From positions 1 to 39,942 of the forward strand of contig NZ_SMKK01000070.1 of the NCBI RefSeq assembly GCF_004348425.1: DNA of 39,942 nucleotides, written 5' to 3'. Positions 31,673 through 39,942 of this stretch are shown here, in pieces; within the stretch, counting starts at the first letter, position 1, and every line of letters starts with the position of its first letter. A model generated the notes under the pieces. That model had not been told where the DNA came from. It did not search any database and saw only the letters and a list, made by a program, of their open reading frames with translations. A program made the position numbers and the translations under genes. This DNA is from Actinomadura sp. 7K507. GTDB lineage: Bacteria > Actinomycetota > Actinomycetes > Streptosporangiales > Streptosporangiaceae.

Positions 31673-34600
31673 GTGAGCGGAATCCTTGTGGCCAACCGCG
31701 GCGAGATCGCGCTGCGGATCGTCCGGGCCGCGGCGGAACTGGGCCTGCGGACGGTCGCCGTGCACACCCGGGACGAGGCCGCCGGGCGGCACGCCGCGCC
31801 GCACACCCGCCGCGCGGACGAGGTGCGGGCGCTGCCCGGCGAGGGCGTCGCCGGGTACCTCGACGCGGACGCCCTGCTCGCCGCGGCCAAGGACGCGGGC
31901 GTCACGGCCGTCCACCCCGGCTACGGGTTCCTCAGCGAGAACGCCGAATTCGCCGCGCGCTGCGCCGCCGCCGGGCTGACGTTCACCGGTCCCCGCCCGG
32001 AACTCCTGGAGCTGTTCGGCGACAAGACCCGCGCCCGCGCGCTCGCCCGGGAGGCGGGCGTGCCCGTGACGCCCGGCACGGCGGGCCCGGTGAGCCTCGC
32101 GGACGCGGAGGCGTTCGCCCGCGAGCACGGCCCGGTGATGCTCAAGGCCCTCGCCGGGGGCGGCGGGCGCGGGATGCGCGCCGTCACCGATCCGGGCGGC
32201 ATGGCCGCCGCGTACGAGCGGTGCCGGTCCGAGGCGCTGGCCTCGTCCGGCGACGGCGGCCTGTACGCCGAGAAGTACGTGCCGCGCGCCCGCCACATCG
32301 AGGTGCAGGTGGCCGGTGACGGCTCCGGCGCGGTCACCCATCTGTGGGAACGCGACTGCAGCGTCCAGCGGCGGCACCAGAAGCTGATCGAGATCGCGCC
32401 CGCGCCCGCGCTTGCGGAGGAGGTCCGGGACGCGCTGCTGGACGCGGCGGTCGGCATGGCCGCCCGCGTCCGGTACGACGGCATCGGCACGTTCGAGTTC
32501 CTCGTCGCCGGCGCGGAGTTCTGGTTCCTGGAGGTCAATCCCAGGCTCCAGGTCGAGCACACCGTGACCGAGGAGATCACCGGCGTCGACCTGGTGAAGA
32601 CGCAGATCCGGCTCGCGCTGGGGGAGGACCTCGCCGCCGTGGGCCTGGGCGGCGGGCCGCCGCGCGCGTCCGGCTGCGCCGTCCAGGTCCGCGTCAACGC
32701 AGAGACCCTCGACGCGGACGGCACGCCGCGGCCGGGGGCCGGGACGCTGACCGCGTTCGCGCCGCCCTCGGGGCCCGGTGTCCGCGTCGACACCCACGGC
32801 TACGCCGGCTACCGCACCAGCCCGCGCTACGACCCGCTGCTGGCCAAGGTCATCGCCCGCGCGGAGGACCTGCCGTCGGCCGCCGCCCGCGCGCACGGCG
32901 CGCTCGGCGAGTTCGAGGTCGCGGGCGTGGCCACGAGCATCCCGCTCCTGCAGGGGATCCTCCGGCATCCCGGCTTCACGTCCGGCGGCCTCGACACGTC
33001 CTTCGTCGCCGGCCATCTGCCCGAGCTGCTGGACAGCGAGCATCGGCGCTACTACGTCGAGAGCGTCGTGGACGAGGCCGGCTCCCCGGCCGCCGCGGTG
33101 CCGGACGCGCCCGCCGGCACGGTCGCCGTCGCCGCCCCCATGCAGGGCACGGTTGTGAGCGTCGACGTGGCGGAGGGCGACCTGGTGCGGGCCGGGACGC
33201 CCGTCGCGGTCCTCGAGGCCATGAAGATGGAGCACGTGATCAGCGCGGGCGAGGCCGGCATCGTGCGGGCCGTCGCCGCCGCGCCCGGGGACACGGTCGC
33301 CGAGGGCGCCCCGCTGCTGTTCGCCGAACCCGCCGAAGCGGACGGCGGCCACGCCGCCGAGGAGGCCGAGGCGGACCTCGGCGAGATCCGCGCCGACCTC
33401 GCCGAGACGCTGCGGCGGCACGAGACCGGCCTGGACGCGTCCCGTCCGGAGGCGGTCGCCAGGCGGCACGCGCGCGGCCACCGCACCGCCCGGGAGAACA
33501 TCGAGGACCTGTGCGACCCCGGCACGTTCGCCGAGTACGGGGCGCTGGCCATCGCCGCGCAGCGGCAGCGCCGGTCCCTGGAGGACCTGATCGAACGCAC
33601 CCCCGCCGACGGCATGGTCTGCGGCCTCGGGGACGTGAACGGCGCGCAGGCCGTCGTCATGTCCTACGACTACATGGTGCTGGCCGGGACGCAGGGCCAC
33701 CAGAACCACCGCAAGACCGACCGGATGCTCGACATCGCCCTCCGGCGCCGCCTGCCGCTCGTCCTGTTCGCCGAGGGAGGCGGGGGACGGCCCGGCGACA
33801 CCGACACCTCGTCGGTGTCCGGCCTGGACGTGCCGACCTTCCACGCCATGGGCAGGCTCAGCGGCACCGTCCCGTCCGTCGGGATCGCCTCCGGGCGCTG
33901 CTTCGCCGGCAACGCGGCCCTGCTCGGCTGCTGCGACGTCATCATCGCGACCCGCGACGCCAACATCGGTATGGGCGGGCCCGCGATGATCGAGGGCGGC
34001 GGGCTCGGCGTGTTCGCGCCCGAGGAGATCGGCCCGATCGGCGACCAGGAGCCCAACGGCGTCGTCGACGTCGTCGTGGAGGACGAGGCCGAGGCCGTCG
34101 CCGCCGCCCGCCGGTACCTGTCCTACTTCCAGGGGCCGCGGGACGAGTGGACCTGCGACGACCAGCGGATCCTGCGGCACGTCGTCCCGGAGAACCGGAT
34201 GCGCGCCTACGACGTGCGCCGCGCGATCACCCACCTCGCCGACACGGGGTCGGTGCTGGAACTGCGCCGCGCGTTCGGGATCGGGATCATCACCGCGCTC
34301 GTGCGGATCGAGGGGCGCCCGATGGGGCTGATCGCCAGCAACCCGGCGCACCTGGGCGGCGCCATCGACCGCGACGCCGCCGACAAGGCCGCCCGGTTCC
34401 TGCAGCTGTGCGACGCCCACGGCCTGCCCGTCGTGTCCCTGTGCGACACGCCCGGCTTCATGGTCGGCCCGGACGCCGAGCGGACCGCCACCGTCCGGCA
34501 CTTCAGCCGCATGTTCGTCGTCGGCGCGAACCTGCGCGTCCCGATCATCACGATCGTGCTGCGCAAAGGCTACGGGCTCGGCGCGCAGGCCATGGCGGGC

Positions 34601-34900
34601 GGCGGGTTCAAGGCGCCGCTCGCGACCGTCGCCTGGCCCACCGGCGAGATCGGGGGCATGGGCCTGGAGGGCGCCGTCCGGCTCGGCTTCCGCAAGGAGC
34701 TGGCGGAGGCCGACGACCCGGAGGAGCTGTTCGAGAAGATGGTCGCCGCCGCCTACGAGTACGGCAAGGCGCTCCACGCCGCCACGGTCTTCGAGCTGGA
34801 CGACGTCATCGACCCGGCGCTGACCCGCCGCTGGATCACCACCGCGTTCGCGTCCGCGCCGCCGCCCGGGGAACGCAGCCGCTGGATCGACACCTGGTGA
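31673..34900 (+). CDS. Single-chain acyl-CoA carboxylase (BC-BCCP-CT fusion)
   Basis: 1075 residues in one chain. Biotin carboxylase (about 1-445): SGILVANRGEIALRI, ATP-grasp loop KALAGGGGRGM, and EVNPRLQVEHTVTE near 287-300. A biotinyl domain (about 480-555) has EAMKMEH with the biotin-accepting Lys518. The carboxyltransferase (about 565-1075) has both N and C halves: GRCFAGNAALLGCCDVIIA, GMGGPAMIEGGGLGVF and GYGLGAQAMAGGG. Known one-chain carboxylases of actinobacteria include long-chain acyl-CoA carboxylase; common two-subunit AccA/AccB enzymes differ. It makes a 2-carboxy-acyl-CoA; the acyl length cannot be told here. GTG 31673 has GAGGAGG 6 nt upstream. Confidence 0.93.
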   Translation: MSGILVANRGEIALRIVRAAAELGLRTVAVHTRDEAAGRHAAPHTRRADEVRALPGEGVAGYLDADALLAAAKDAGVTAVHPGYGFLSENAEFAARCAAAGLTFTGPRPELLELFGDKTRARALAREAGVPVTPGTAGPVSLADAEAFAREHGPVMLKALAGGGGRGMRAVTDPGGMAAAYERCRSEALASSGDGGLYAEKYVPRARHIEVQVAGDGSGAVTHLWERDCSVQRRHQKLIEIAPAPALAEEVRDALLDAAVGMAARVRYDGIGTFEFLVAGAEFWFLEVNPRLQVEHTVTEEITGVDLVKTQIRLALGEDLAAVGLGGGPPRASGCAVQVRVNAETLDADGTPRPGAGTLTAFAPPSGPGVRVDTHGYAGYRTSPRYDPLLAKVIARAEDLPSAAARAHGALGEFEVAGVATSIPLLQGILRHPGFTSGGLDTSFVAGHLPELLDSEHRRYYVESVVDEAGSPAAAVPDAPAGTVAVAAPMQGTVVSVDVAEGDLVRAGTPVAVLEAMKMEHVISAGEAGIVRAVAAAPGDTVAEGAPLLFAEPAEADGGHAAEEAEADLGEIRADLAETLRRHETGLDASRPEAVARRHARGHRTARENIEDLCDPGTFAEYGALAIAAQRQRRSLEDLIERTPADGMVCGLGDVNGAQAVVMSYDYMVLAGTQGHQNHRKTDRMLDIALRRRLPLVLFAEGGGGRPGDTDTSSVSGLDVPTFHAMGRLSGTVPSVGIASGRCFAGNAALLGCCDVIIATRDANIGMGGPAMIEGGGLGVFAPEEIGPIGDQEPNGVVDVVVEDEAEAVAAARRYLSYFQGPRDEWTCDDQRILRHVVPENRMRAYDVRRAITHLADTGSVLELRRAFGIGIITALVRIEGRPMGLIASNPAHLGGAIDRDAADKAARFLQLCDAHGLPVVSLCDTPGFMVGPDAERTATVRHFSRMFVVGANLRVPIITIVLRKGYGLGAQAMAGGGFKAPLATVAWPTGEIGGMGLEGAVRLGFRKELAEADDPEELFEKMVAAAYEYGKALHAATVFELDDVIDPALTRRWITTAFASAPPPGERSRWIDTW

Positions 34901-34919
34901 GCGCCGGTCCCGGTGGGCG

Positions 34920-35711
34920 TCACACCAGCCTGTCGCGGGTCCATTCCTTGACGCCCGCGACGAACGCGTCGACGTCGGCGGCCTTGCCCGAGGCCATCTC
35001 GGTGAACCAGCCCGGCACGTACTGCTCGAAGCGCCCCTCGTCGAGGACGTTCAGGACGGCGGCGGCGACCTCCTGCGGCGGCAGCGCCTCCGAGACGTCG
35101 CTGAGCGGCTCCTCGTTGCCGGGGAGCGTGAACAGCTCGGTGCCGGCGATGAGCGCCGGCTGGACGACGTGGACCTGCACGCCGGTGCCGTCCAGGTCGA
35201 CCGCCATGCTCTCCCAGAACGCGGTGAGCGCCGCCTTGGACGCCGCGTAGGCGGCCTCGTGCGGCGGGCCGAGCCGCGCCGCCACCGAGCCCACCGCCAC
35301 CAGATGCCCGCGCCCGCGCTCGATCATGCCGGGCAGCAGGGCCAGCGTGAGCCGCACCGGGGACAGGTAGTTCAGCCGCATCACGTCCTCGGCCTCGGCG
35401 TGGGACAGGTCCTGGACGCGGCGCCGCTTCGGCATCCCCGCGTTGTTGACCAGCACGTCCACGGCGCCGAACTCGCGCTCGACCGCCTTGGCGAGGCCGT
35501 CGATCCCGTCCAGGTCGGCGAGGTCGGCGACCCACATCGCCGAGCCCGGCGCGTGCGTGCGGCAATGCGCGAGCACCCGTTCCAGCCTGTCCTCGCGCCG
35601 CGCCACCAGCCCGACCCGCGCCCCGGCCCCGGCGAGCGCCTCCGCGACGACCGCGCCGATGCCGGACGAGGCTCCCGTGACCACCGCGGTCCTGCCGTCC
35701 AGCTTCGCCAT
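34920..35711 (-). CDS. SDR oxidoreductase
   Basis: 263 residues, classical SDR: TGASSGIG at 12-19, NNAG at 89-92, Ser142 in VGSVAA, and Tyr155-Lys159 in YAASK. VARREDRL after the second strand suggests NADP. C-terminal residues (WFTEMASGKAADVDAFVAGVKEW) are typical of actinobacterial SDRs. The ATG 35711 (MAKLDGRTAVVTGASSG) is the natural start. It is convergent with the carboxylase, 19 nt away, but function is not tied to it by sequence. Substrate unknown. Confidence 0.88.
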   Translation of the reverse strand: MAKLDGRTAVVTGASSGIGAVVAEALAGAGARVGLVARREDRLERVLAHCRTHAPGSAMWVADLADLDGIDGLAKAVEREFGAVDVLVNNAGMPKRRRVQDLSHAEAEDVMRLNYLSPVRLTLALLPGMIERGRGHLVAVGSVAARLGPPHEAAYAASKAALTAFWESMAVDLDGTGVQVHVVQPALIAGTELFTLPGNEEPLSDVSEALPPQEVAAAVLNVLDEGRFEQYVPGWFTEMASGKAADVDAFVAGVKEWTRDRLV

Positions 35712-35985
35712 GCAGCCCAACGTCACACACCCCGCCCCGCCCGGCAAGCCGCACCACCGCCCGGGGCTGTTCACGGCCATCGAGTAGAGTGTCCCGATCA
35801 GCGGTATTCGCGCGCCCCCGCGGCCCACAAGGCCCGGCCGGAGCGCGGCCGCGGGGATCGGCGAGATCCCAGGTGGCGCGAGCGGCGCGCCCCCCGGCGG
35901 TGAGGGCGCACCGGCTCCGGTGGGACGGAGCGGGCGACACGGTGCCCCGGACGTAGTGGCCGCCGGCCGCCTGGACACCGGGGGA
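35712..35985. other. 274-base gap before the Pls-like gene
   Basis: Holds the promoters of the SDR (minus) and the Pls-like gene (plus). It is mostly G and C with no codon-biased frame except the possible extension of the Pls gene from GTG 35920. I see no clear -10 or palindrome. Confidence 0.4.
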
Positions 35986-38900
35986 ATGTTGCGTCCACTC
36001 ACGGCCGGGCCCGAGCACGCCGTCTTCCGATCGCGGAGCGCGCCTCCCGAGCGGACCCTCCTGGACGTCCTGGACGCGACCGTCCTGCGGCACCCGTACG
36101 CGCCCGCGCTGGACGACGGCACCACCCGCCTCGACTACGAGGGACTGCGCGCCGAGGCCGCCGCCCTCGCCAAGGAGCTGGAGCAGGCGGGGGTCGGCCG
36201 CGGCGACCGGGTCGGGATCCGCGTCCCCTCGGGCACCGCCGACCTGTACATAGCGGTCCTCGCCGTCCTCGCCGCGGGCGCCGCCTACGTTCCCGTCGAC
36301 GCCGACGACCCGGCCGAACGCGCCGCGACCGTCTTCGGCGAGGCCGGCGTCTGCGCCGTCATCGGGGAGCACCGCGAGCTCACCCTCCGCGCCGCCCCCG
36401 GCGGGCGCGCCGGCCGCCCGGAACCCGGCGACGACGCCTGGATCATCTTCACCTCCGGCTCGACCGGCAGGCCCAAGGGCGTGGCCGTGTCCCACCGCGC
36501 GGCCGCCGCGTTCGTGGACGCCGAGGCGCGGCTCTTCCCGGCGCGCGAGTCCGACCGCGTCCTGGCCGGGCTGTCGGTGGCGTTCGACGCGTCCTGCGAG
36601 GAGATGTGGCTGGCGTGGCGGCACGGCGCCTGCCTGGTGCCGGCGCCGCGCTCGCTCGTGCGCACCGGCGCGGACCTCGGCCCCTGGCTCGCCGGGCGGG
36701 GCATCACGGTCGTGTCCACCGTCCCGACGCTCGCCGCGCTGTGGCCCCCCGAGACCCTCGACGGCATCCGGCTGCTGATCTTCGGCGGCGAGGCGTGCCC
36801 GCCCGAGCTGGCCGCCCGCCTCGCCGTCCCGGGACGCCGGGTCTGGAACACCTACGGGCCCACCGAGGCCACCGTCGTCGCCTGCGCCGCCCCGCTCGGC
36901 GGCACCGGCCCCGTCCGGATCGGCCTCCCCCTCGACGGCTGGGACCTCGCCGTCGTCGACCCGGCCGGCGAGCCCGTCGCCCCCGGCGGAACCGGCGAGC
37001 TCGTCATCGGCGGCGTCGGCCTCGCCCGCTACCTCGACCCCGCCAAGGACGCCGAGAAGTACGGGCCGCTGCCGTCGCTCGGCTGGGAGCGCGCCTACCG
37101 CAGCGGAGACCTCGTCCGGGCCGACCCGGCCGGCCTCGTCTTCGTCGGCCGCGCCGACGACCAGATCAAGCTGGGCGGCCGCCGGATCGAGCTCGGCGAG
37201 GTCGACGCGGCGCTGCAGGCCCTGCCCGGCGTGACCGGCGCCGCCGCCGCGGTCCGCGAGACGCCCGCCGGGCACCGGCTCCTGGTCGGCTACCTCGTCA
37301 CGGGGGATGGGGTCACCGGGGACGGGTTCGACGCCGCCGCGGCGCGGGAGCGGCTGGCGGAGGCCCTGCCCGCCGCGCTGGTGCCCCGCCTCGTCCGCGT
37401 GGACACCCTCCCCACGCGGACGTCCGGGAAGGTCGACCGGGACGCGCTGCCCTGGCCGATGCCCGGAGCGGGCGACCCGGACGGGCCGGACGCGCACGCC
37501 GGCGCCGAACCGCTCAGCGAGGCCGAGGAACGGCTCGCGGCCATGTGGGCCGAGGTACTGGGGGAGAGCCCGGCCGCCCCCGGCGCGGACTTCTTCGCGC
37601 TCGGCGGCGGCAGCCTCGCGGCGGCGCGGCTGGTGTCGGCCCTGCGACCGCACCACCCGTCCGTGTCCGTCGGCGACGTCTACGAGAACCCCACGCTGCG
37701 CGGCCTCGCCGCGCATCTGGGGGACCGGGGACCGGAGAGCACGCAGGCGGGGCCGGTACCGGAACGGGCCGTGCGGCCGGTGCCGGCGCGGGCGTCCGCC
37801 GTCCAGGCGCTGCTCATGATCCCGCTGCTGACCGCCGGCGCCATGCGGTGGGTCGTCGGCCTGGCGGCCCTCGGCAACCTCGCCGCCCGCTACGCCCCGG
37901 CCGCCTTCCCGTGGGCGCCGGCCGTGTCATGGTGGGCCGTCCTGGCGGGCGCGCTGCTGTTCGCCGCGCCGCCCGGCAGGATGGCGCTGGCCGCCGCCGG
38001 CGCGCGGCTCCTGCTGCGCGGCCTGCGGCCGGGCACCTACCCGCGGGGCGGCGCCGTCCACCTGCGGCTGTGGACGGCCGAGCAGCTCGCCGCCCGCCTC
38101 GGCGCGGCCGAACTGTCGGCCGCGCCCTGGCTCGCCTTCTACGCCCGCGCGCTCGGGGCCCGCATCGGCCCGGACGTCGACCTGCACACCGCGCCGCCCG
38201 TGACCGGGATGCTCTGGCTCGGCCGCGGGGCGGCGATCGAACCCGAGGCCGACCTGAGCGGCCACTGGCTGGACGGCGACGTCCTGCACGTCGGCGAGAT
38301 CCGGGTCGGTGCGGACGCCGTCGTCGGCGCCCGGGCCGTGCTGTTCCCCGGCGCCCGTGTCGGGAAGAAGGCGCAGGTCGCGGCGGGCTCGGCGGTGACC
38401 GGGCGGATACCGGCGGGGCAGCGCTGGGCCGGGGCCCCCGCCGTGCGCAGGGGCAAGGCCAAGCGGCACGGCGACACCGCCCGGCCGCCGAGACGGCGCC
38501 GCTGGACGCTGGCGTACGGAGTGTCCGCGCTCGGGCTCAGCCTGCTCCCGCTGATCGCGGCGCTGCCCGGCCTCGCGGTCCTCGGCCTCTTCGTGCACGG
38601 CACCGCGAGCCTGGGGGACGCCCTGCCGGCGGCCCTGGCGTCAGTGCCCCTGGCCACCCTCGCGGGCATGAGCGCGTTCGCGGCGATCACCCTGGCCTGC
38701 GTGCGCCTGCTCGGCCTCGGGCTGCGCGAGGGCGAGCACCCGGTGCACAGCCGGCAGGCGTGGCAGGCGTGGGCCACGAGCCGCCTGATGGCGGCGGCTC
38801 GCGTCTGGCTCTTCCCCCTGTACGCCAGCGTCCTCACCCCCGCCTGGCTGCGCGCCCTGGGCATGCGGGTCGGCCGCGACGTGGAGGCCTCGACCGTCCT

Positions 38901-39936
38901 CGCGCTGCCCACCATGACCTCCGTCGACGACGGCGCGTTCCTGGCCGACGACACGATGGTCGCGGCCTACGAGCTGGGCGGCGGGCGGATGCGGATCGCG
39001 CGGGCCCGCATCGGCAAGCGCGCGTTCCTCGGCAACTCGGGCATGACGGGCCCCGGCCGCAAGGTGCCCAAGGGCGGCCTGATCGGCGTCCTGTCGGCGG
39101 CGCCGAAGAAGGCCAAGGCGGGCGCGTCCTACCTGGGCATGCCGCCGGTGCGGCTGAGCCGCAGGGCCGACACCGCCGACCAGTCCCGCACCTACCGGCC
39201 GTCCCGCCGGCTCAAGGCGGCCAGGGCGGCGGTCGAGGCGTGCCGCGTCGTCCCGGCGATGTGCACCGTCGCGGTCGGCGTCCTGGCCGCCGCCGCGCTC
39301 GCGGGGCTCGCCGCCGCCCTCGGGGCCGGCGCCGCCGCGCTTCTGGGGGGCGCCGTCCTCACCGCCGCCGGTGTCCTGGCCGCGGCCGTCGCGGCCGTGG
39401 CCAAGTGGGCGCTCGTCGGGCGGATCACGCCCGGCGACCGGGCGCTGTGGAGCTCGTTCGTCTGGCGCAACGAGCTGGCCGACAACTTCGTCGAGGTCCT
39501 GGCGGCACCGTGGTTCGCCGAGCCGTGGCTCGGCACCGCGCCACTGAACCTCTGGCTCCGCTCGCTCGGCGCCCGCATCGGACGCGGCGTCTGGTGCGCC
39601 ACGTACTGGCTCCCCGAGGCCGACCTCGTCCGGCTCGGCGACGGCGCGTGCGTCAACGAAGGCTGCGTGCTGCAGACCCACCTGTTCCACGACCGGATCA
39701 TGCGGGTCGACTCGGTCGTCCTGGACCGCGGCGCGACGCTAGGCTCCAACGGGGTGATCCTGCCCGCGGCCTCGATCGGGGCCTGCGCCACCGTCGGCCC
39801 CGCGTCCCTGGTGATGCGCGGCGAGCAGCTGCCCGCCGGGACCCGGTGGCTGGGCAACCCGATCGCCGCCTGGACCCCGGCCGCCGCGGACCGCGACGGC
39901 ACCGGACGACGAACCGAGGAACCGCACCGACCGTGA
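35986..39936 (+). CDS. Pls/PosA-type membrane NRPS (A-T-tandem C-terminal domains)
   Basis: 1316 residues. The adenylation domain (about 30-500) has A3 IIFTSGSTGRPKG at 153-165, A5 NTYGPTEATVV at 288-298, A7 YRSGDL, A8 GRADDQIKLGGRRIELGEV and A10 TSGKVDRDALP. A carrier domain follows with FFALGGGSLAAARL, Ser543 for phosphopantetheine. Then come hydrophobic segments alternating with soluble modules that include hexapeptide-like (left-handed helix) runs such as VGADAVVGARAVLFPGARVG and LGDGACVNEGCVLQTHLFHD. No condensation or thioesterase domain is seen. This is the plan of the poly-lysine synthetase family (Pls), whose C-terminal domains link single amino acids. By eye, the ten-residue pocket code is D-A-E-S-I-G-T-V-V-K: Glu205 suits a basic amino acid. 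An alternative start is GTG 35920 (22 more residues). A partner PPTase is not nearby. Confidence 0.85.
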   Translation: MLRPLTAGPEHAVFRSRSAPPERTLLDVLDATVLRHPYAPALDDGTTRLDYEGLRAEAAALAKELEQAGVGRGDRVGIRVPSGTADLYIAVLAVLAAGAAYVPVDADDPAERAATVFGEAGVCAVIGEHRELTLRAAPGGRAGRPEPGDDAWIIFTSGSTGRPKGVAVSHRAAAAFVDAEARLFPARESDRVLAGLSVAFDASCEEMWLAWRHGACLVPAPRSLVRTGADLGPWLAGRGITVVSTVPTLAALWPPETLDGIRLLIFGGEACPPELAARLAVPGRRVWNTYGPTEATVVACAAPLGGTGPVRIGLPLDGWDLAVVDPAGEPVAPGGTGELVIGGVGLARYLDPAKDAEKYGPLPSLGWERAYRSGDLVRADPAGLVFVGRADDQIKLGGRRIELGEVDAALQALPGVTGAAAAVRETPAGHRLLVGYLVTGDGVTGDGFDAAAARERLAEALPAALVPRLVRVDTLPTRTSGKVDRDALPWPMPGAGDPDGPDAHAGAEPLSEAEERLAAMWAEVLGESPAAPGADFFALGGGSLAAARLVSALRPHHPSVSVGDVYENPTLRGLAAHLGDRGPESTQAGPVPERAVRPVPARASAVQALLMIPLLTAGAMRWVVGLAALGNLAARYAPAAFPWAPAVSWWAVLAGALLFAAPPGRMALAAAGARLLLRGLRPGTYPRGGAVHLRLWTAEQLAARLGAAELSAAPWLAFYARALGARIGPDVDLHTAPPVTGMLWLGRGAAIEPEADLSGHWLDGDVLHVGEIRVGADAVVGARAVLFPGARVGKKAQVAAGSAVTGRIPAGQRWAGAPAVRRGKAKRHGDTARPPRRRRWTLAYGVSALGLSLLPLIAALPGLAVLGLFVHGTASLGDALPAALASVPLATLAGMSAFAAITLACVRLLGLGLREGEHPVHSRQAWQAWATSRLMAAARVWLFPLYASVLTPAWLRALGMRVGRDVEASTVLALPTMTSVDDGAFLADDTMVAAYELGGGRMRIARARIGKRAFLGNSGMTGPGRKVPKGGLIGVLSAAPKKAKAGASYLGMPPVRLSRRADTADQSRTYRPSRRLKAARAAVEACRVVPAMCTVAVGVLAAAALAGLAAALGAGAAALLGGAVLTAAGVLAAAVAAVAKWALVGRITPGDRALWSSFVWRNELADNFVEVLAAPWFAEPWLGTAPLNLWLRSLGARIGRGVWCATYWLPEADLVRLGDGACVNEGCVLQTHLFHDRIMRVDSVVLDRGATLGSNGVILPAASIGACATVGPASLVMRGEQLPAGTRWLGNPIAAWTPAAADRDGTGRRTEEPHRP

Positions 39937-39942
39937 ACACCC
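39933..39942 (+). CDS. Possible start of next gene (GTGA overlap), partial
   Basis: GTG AAC ACC runs out of the window from 39933, overlapping the TGA of the Pls-like gene by 3 bases in a GTGA, the same coupling as at 12071. Only three codons are visible, so no product can be given. In some actinomycetes the neighbour of such synthetases is an M1 peptidase, but nothing here shows it. Confidence 0.3.

Noticed and set aside
30..39936. A biosynthetic gene cluster spanning the window
   Set aside because: The thioesterase fusion and the Pls-like synthetase lie 35 kb apart with unrelated housekeeping genes between, so there is no basis to join them.

Overview
This is a GC-rich (roughly 73 % by eye), densely packed chromosomal window from an actinomycete. 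Third codon positions are nearly all G or C, GTG starts are common, many stops and starts overlap (GTGA, ATGA, TGATG), and the families present (WYL regulator, MmyB-type XRE regulator, LRV-repeat protein, DUF1266 protein, single-chain acyl-CoA carboxylase, Pls/PosA synthetase, fused TrpEG) are typical of Streptomyces, Actinomadura and relatives. I cannot name the genus. I see no rRNA, tRNA, CRISPR array, transposase, integrase or prophage gene.

Layout, left to right. (1) 31-3624: a minus-strand type II thioesterase fused to a Sfp-like phosphopantetheinyl transferase domain that has lost its metal ligands, then a TetR regulator and a convergent DHA2-type drug exporter whose two promoters carry the same inverted repeat. 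(2) 3729-9920: a tightly overlapping plus-strand operon of a lipoprotein binding protein, an ATPase, two permeases, a cytochrome P450 and a PaaK-like CoA ligase, which looks like uptake, hydroxylation and CoA activation of one small acid. (3) 9937-12519: an LRV-repeat protein, and a TetR gene translationally coupled to a small cupin. (4) 12561-17846: a secreted GH20 hexosaminidase, and divergently trpEG preceded by a 12-residue leader peptide with three Trp codons and a complete attenuator.

(5) 18106-24854: a 48-residue membrane protein, an SDR, a ChaB-like protein, a WYL regulator divergent from an adenosine-deaminase-family enzyme with paired palindromes between them, a DUF1266 protein, a ThyX with altered motif spacing and a dienelactone hydrolase. 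(6) 24878-29637: a hotdog thioesterase divergent from an XRE/MmyB regulator across an ATTAC-N7-GTAAT palindrome, a flavohemoglobin, a 528-base non-coding gap, a PuuD-type amidotransferase and an HSL-type esterase. (7) 29638-35711: an acyl-CoA dehydrogenase, its upstream TetR regulator, a divergent one-chain biotin-dependent acyl-CoA carboxylase and an SDR, probably a fatty or branched acyl-CoA module. (8) 35986-39936: a Pls/PosA-type membrane NRPS (A-T plus tandem C-terminal domains) whose substrate pocket, aligned by eye, has an acidic residue that suits a basic amino acid; another gene may start in its last codons.

Regulation is unusually legible. Seven starts have a TAnnnT -10 hexamer 6-8 nt upstream, no ribosome binding site, and so are probably leaderless. 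Most regulator genes have an inverted repeat beside them. The best candidates for something undescribed are the thioesterase/degenerate-transferase fusion, the transporter-P450-ligase operon, the ThyX variant and the Pls-like synthetase.
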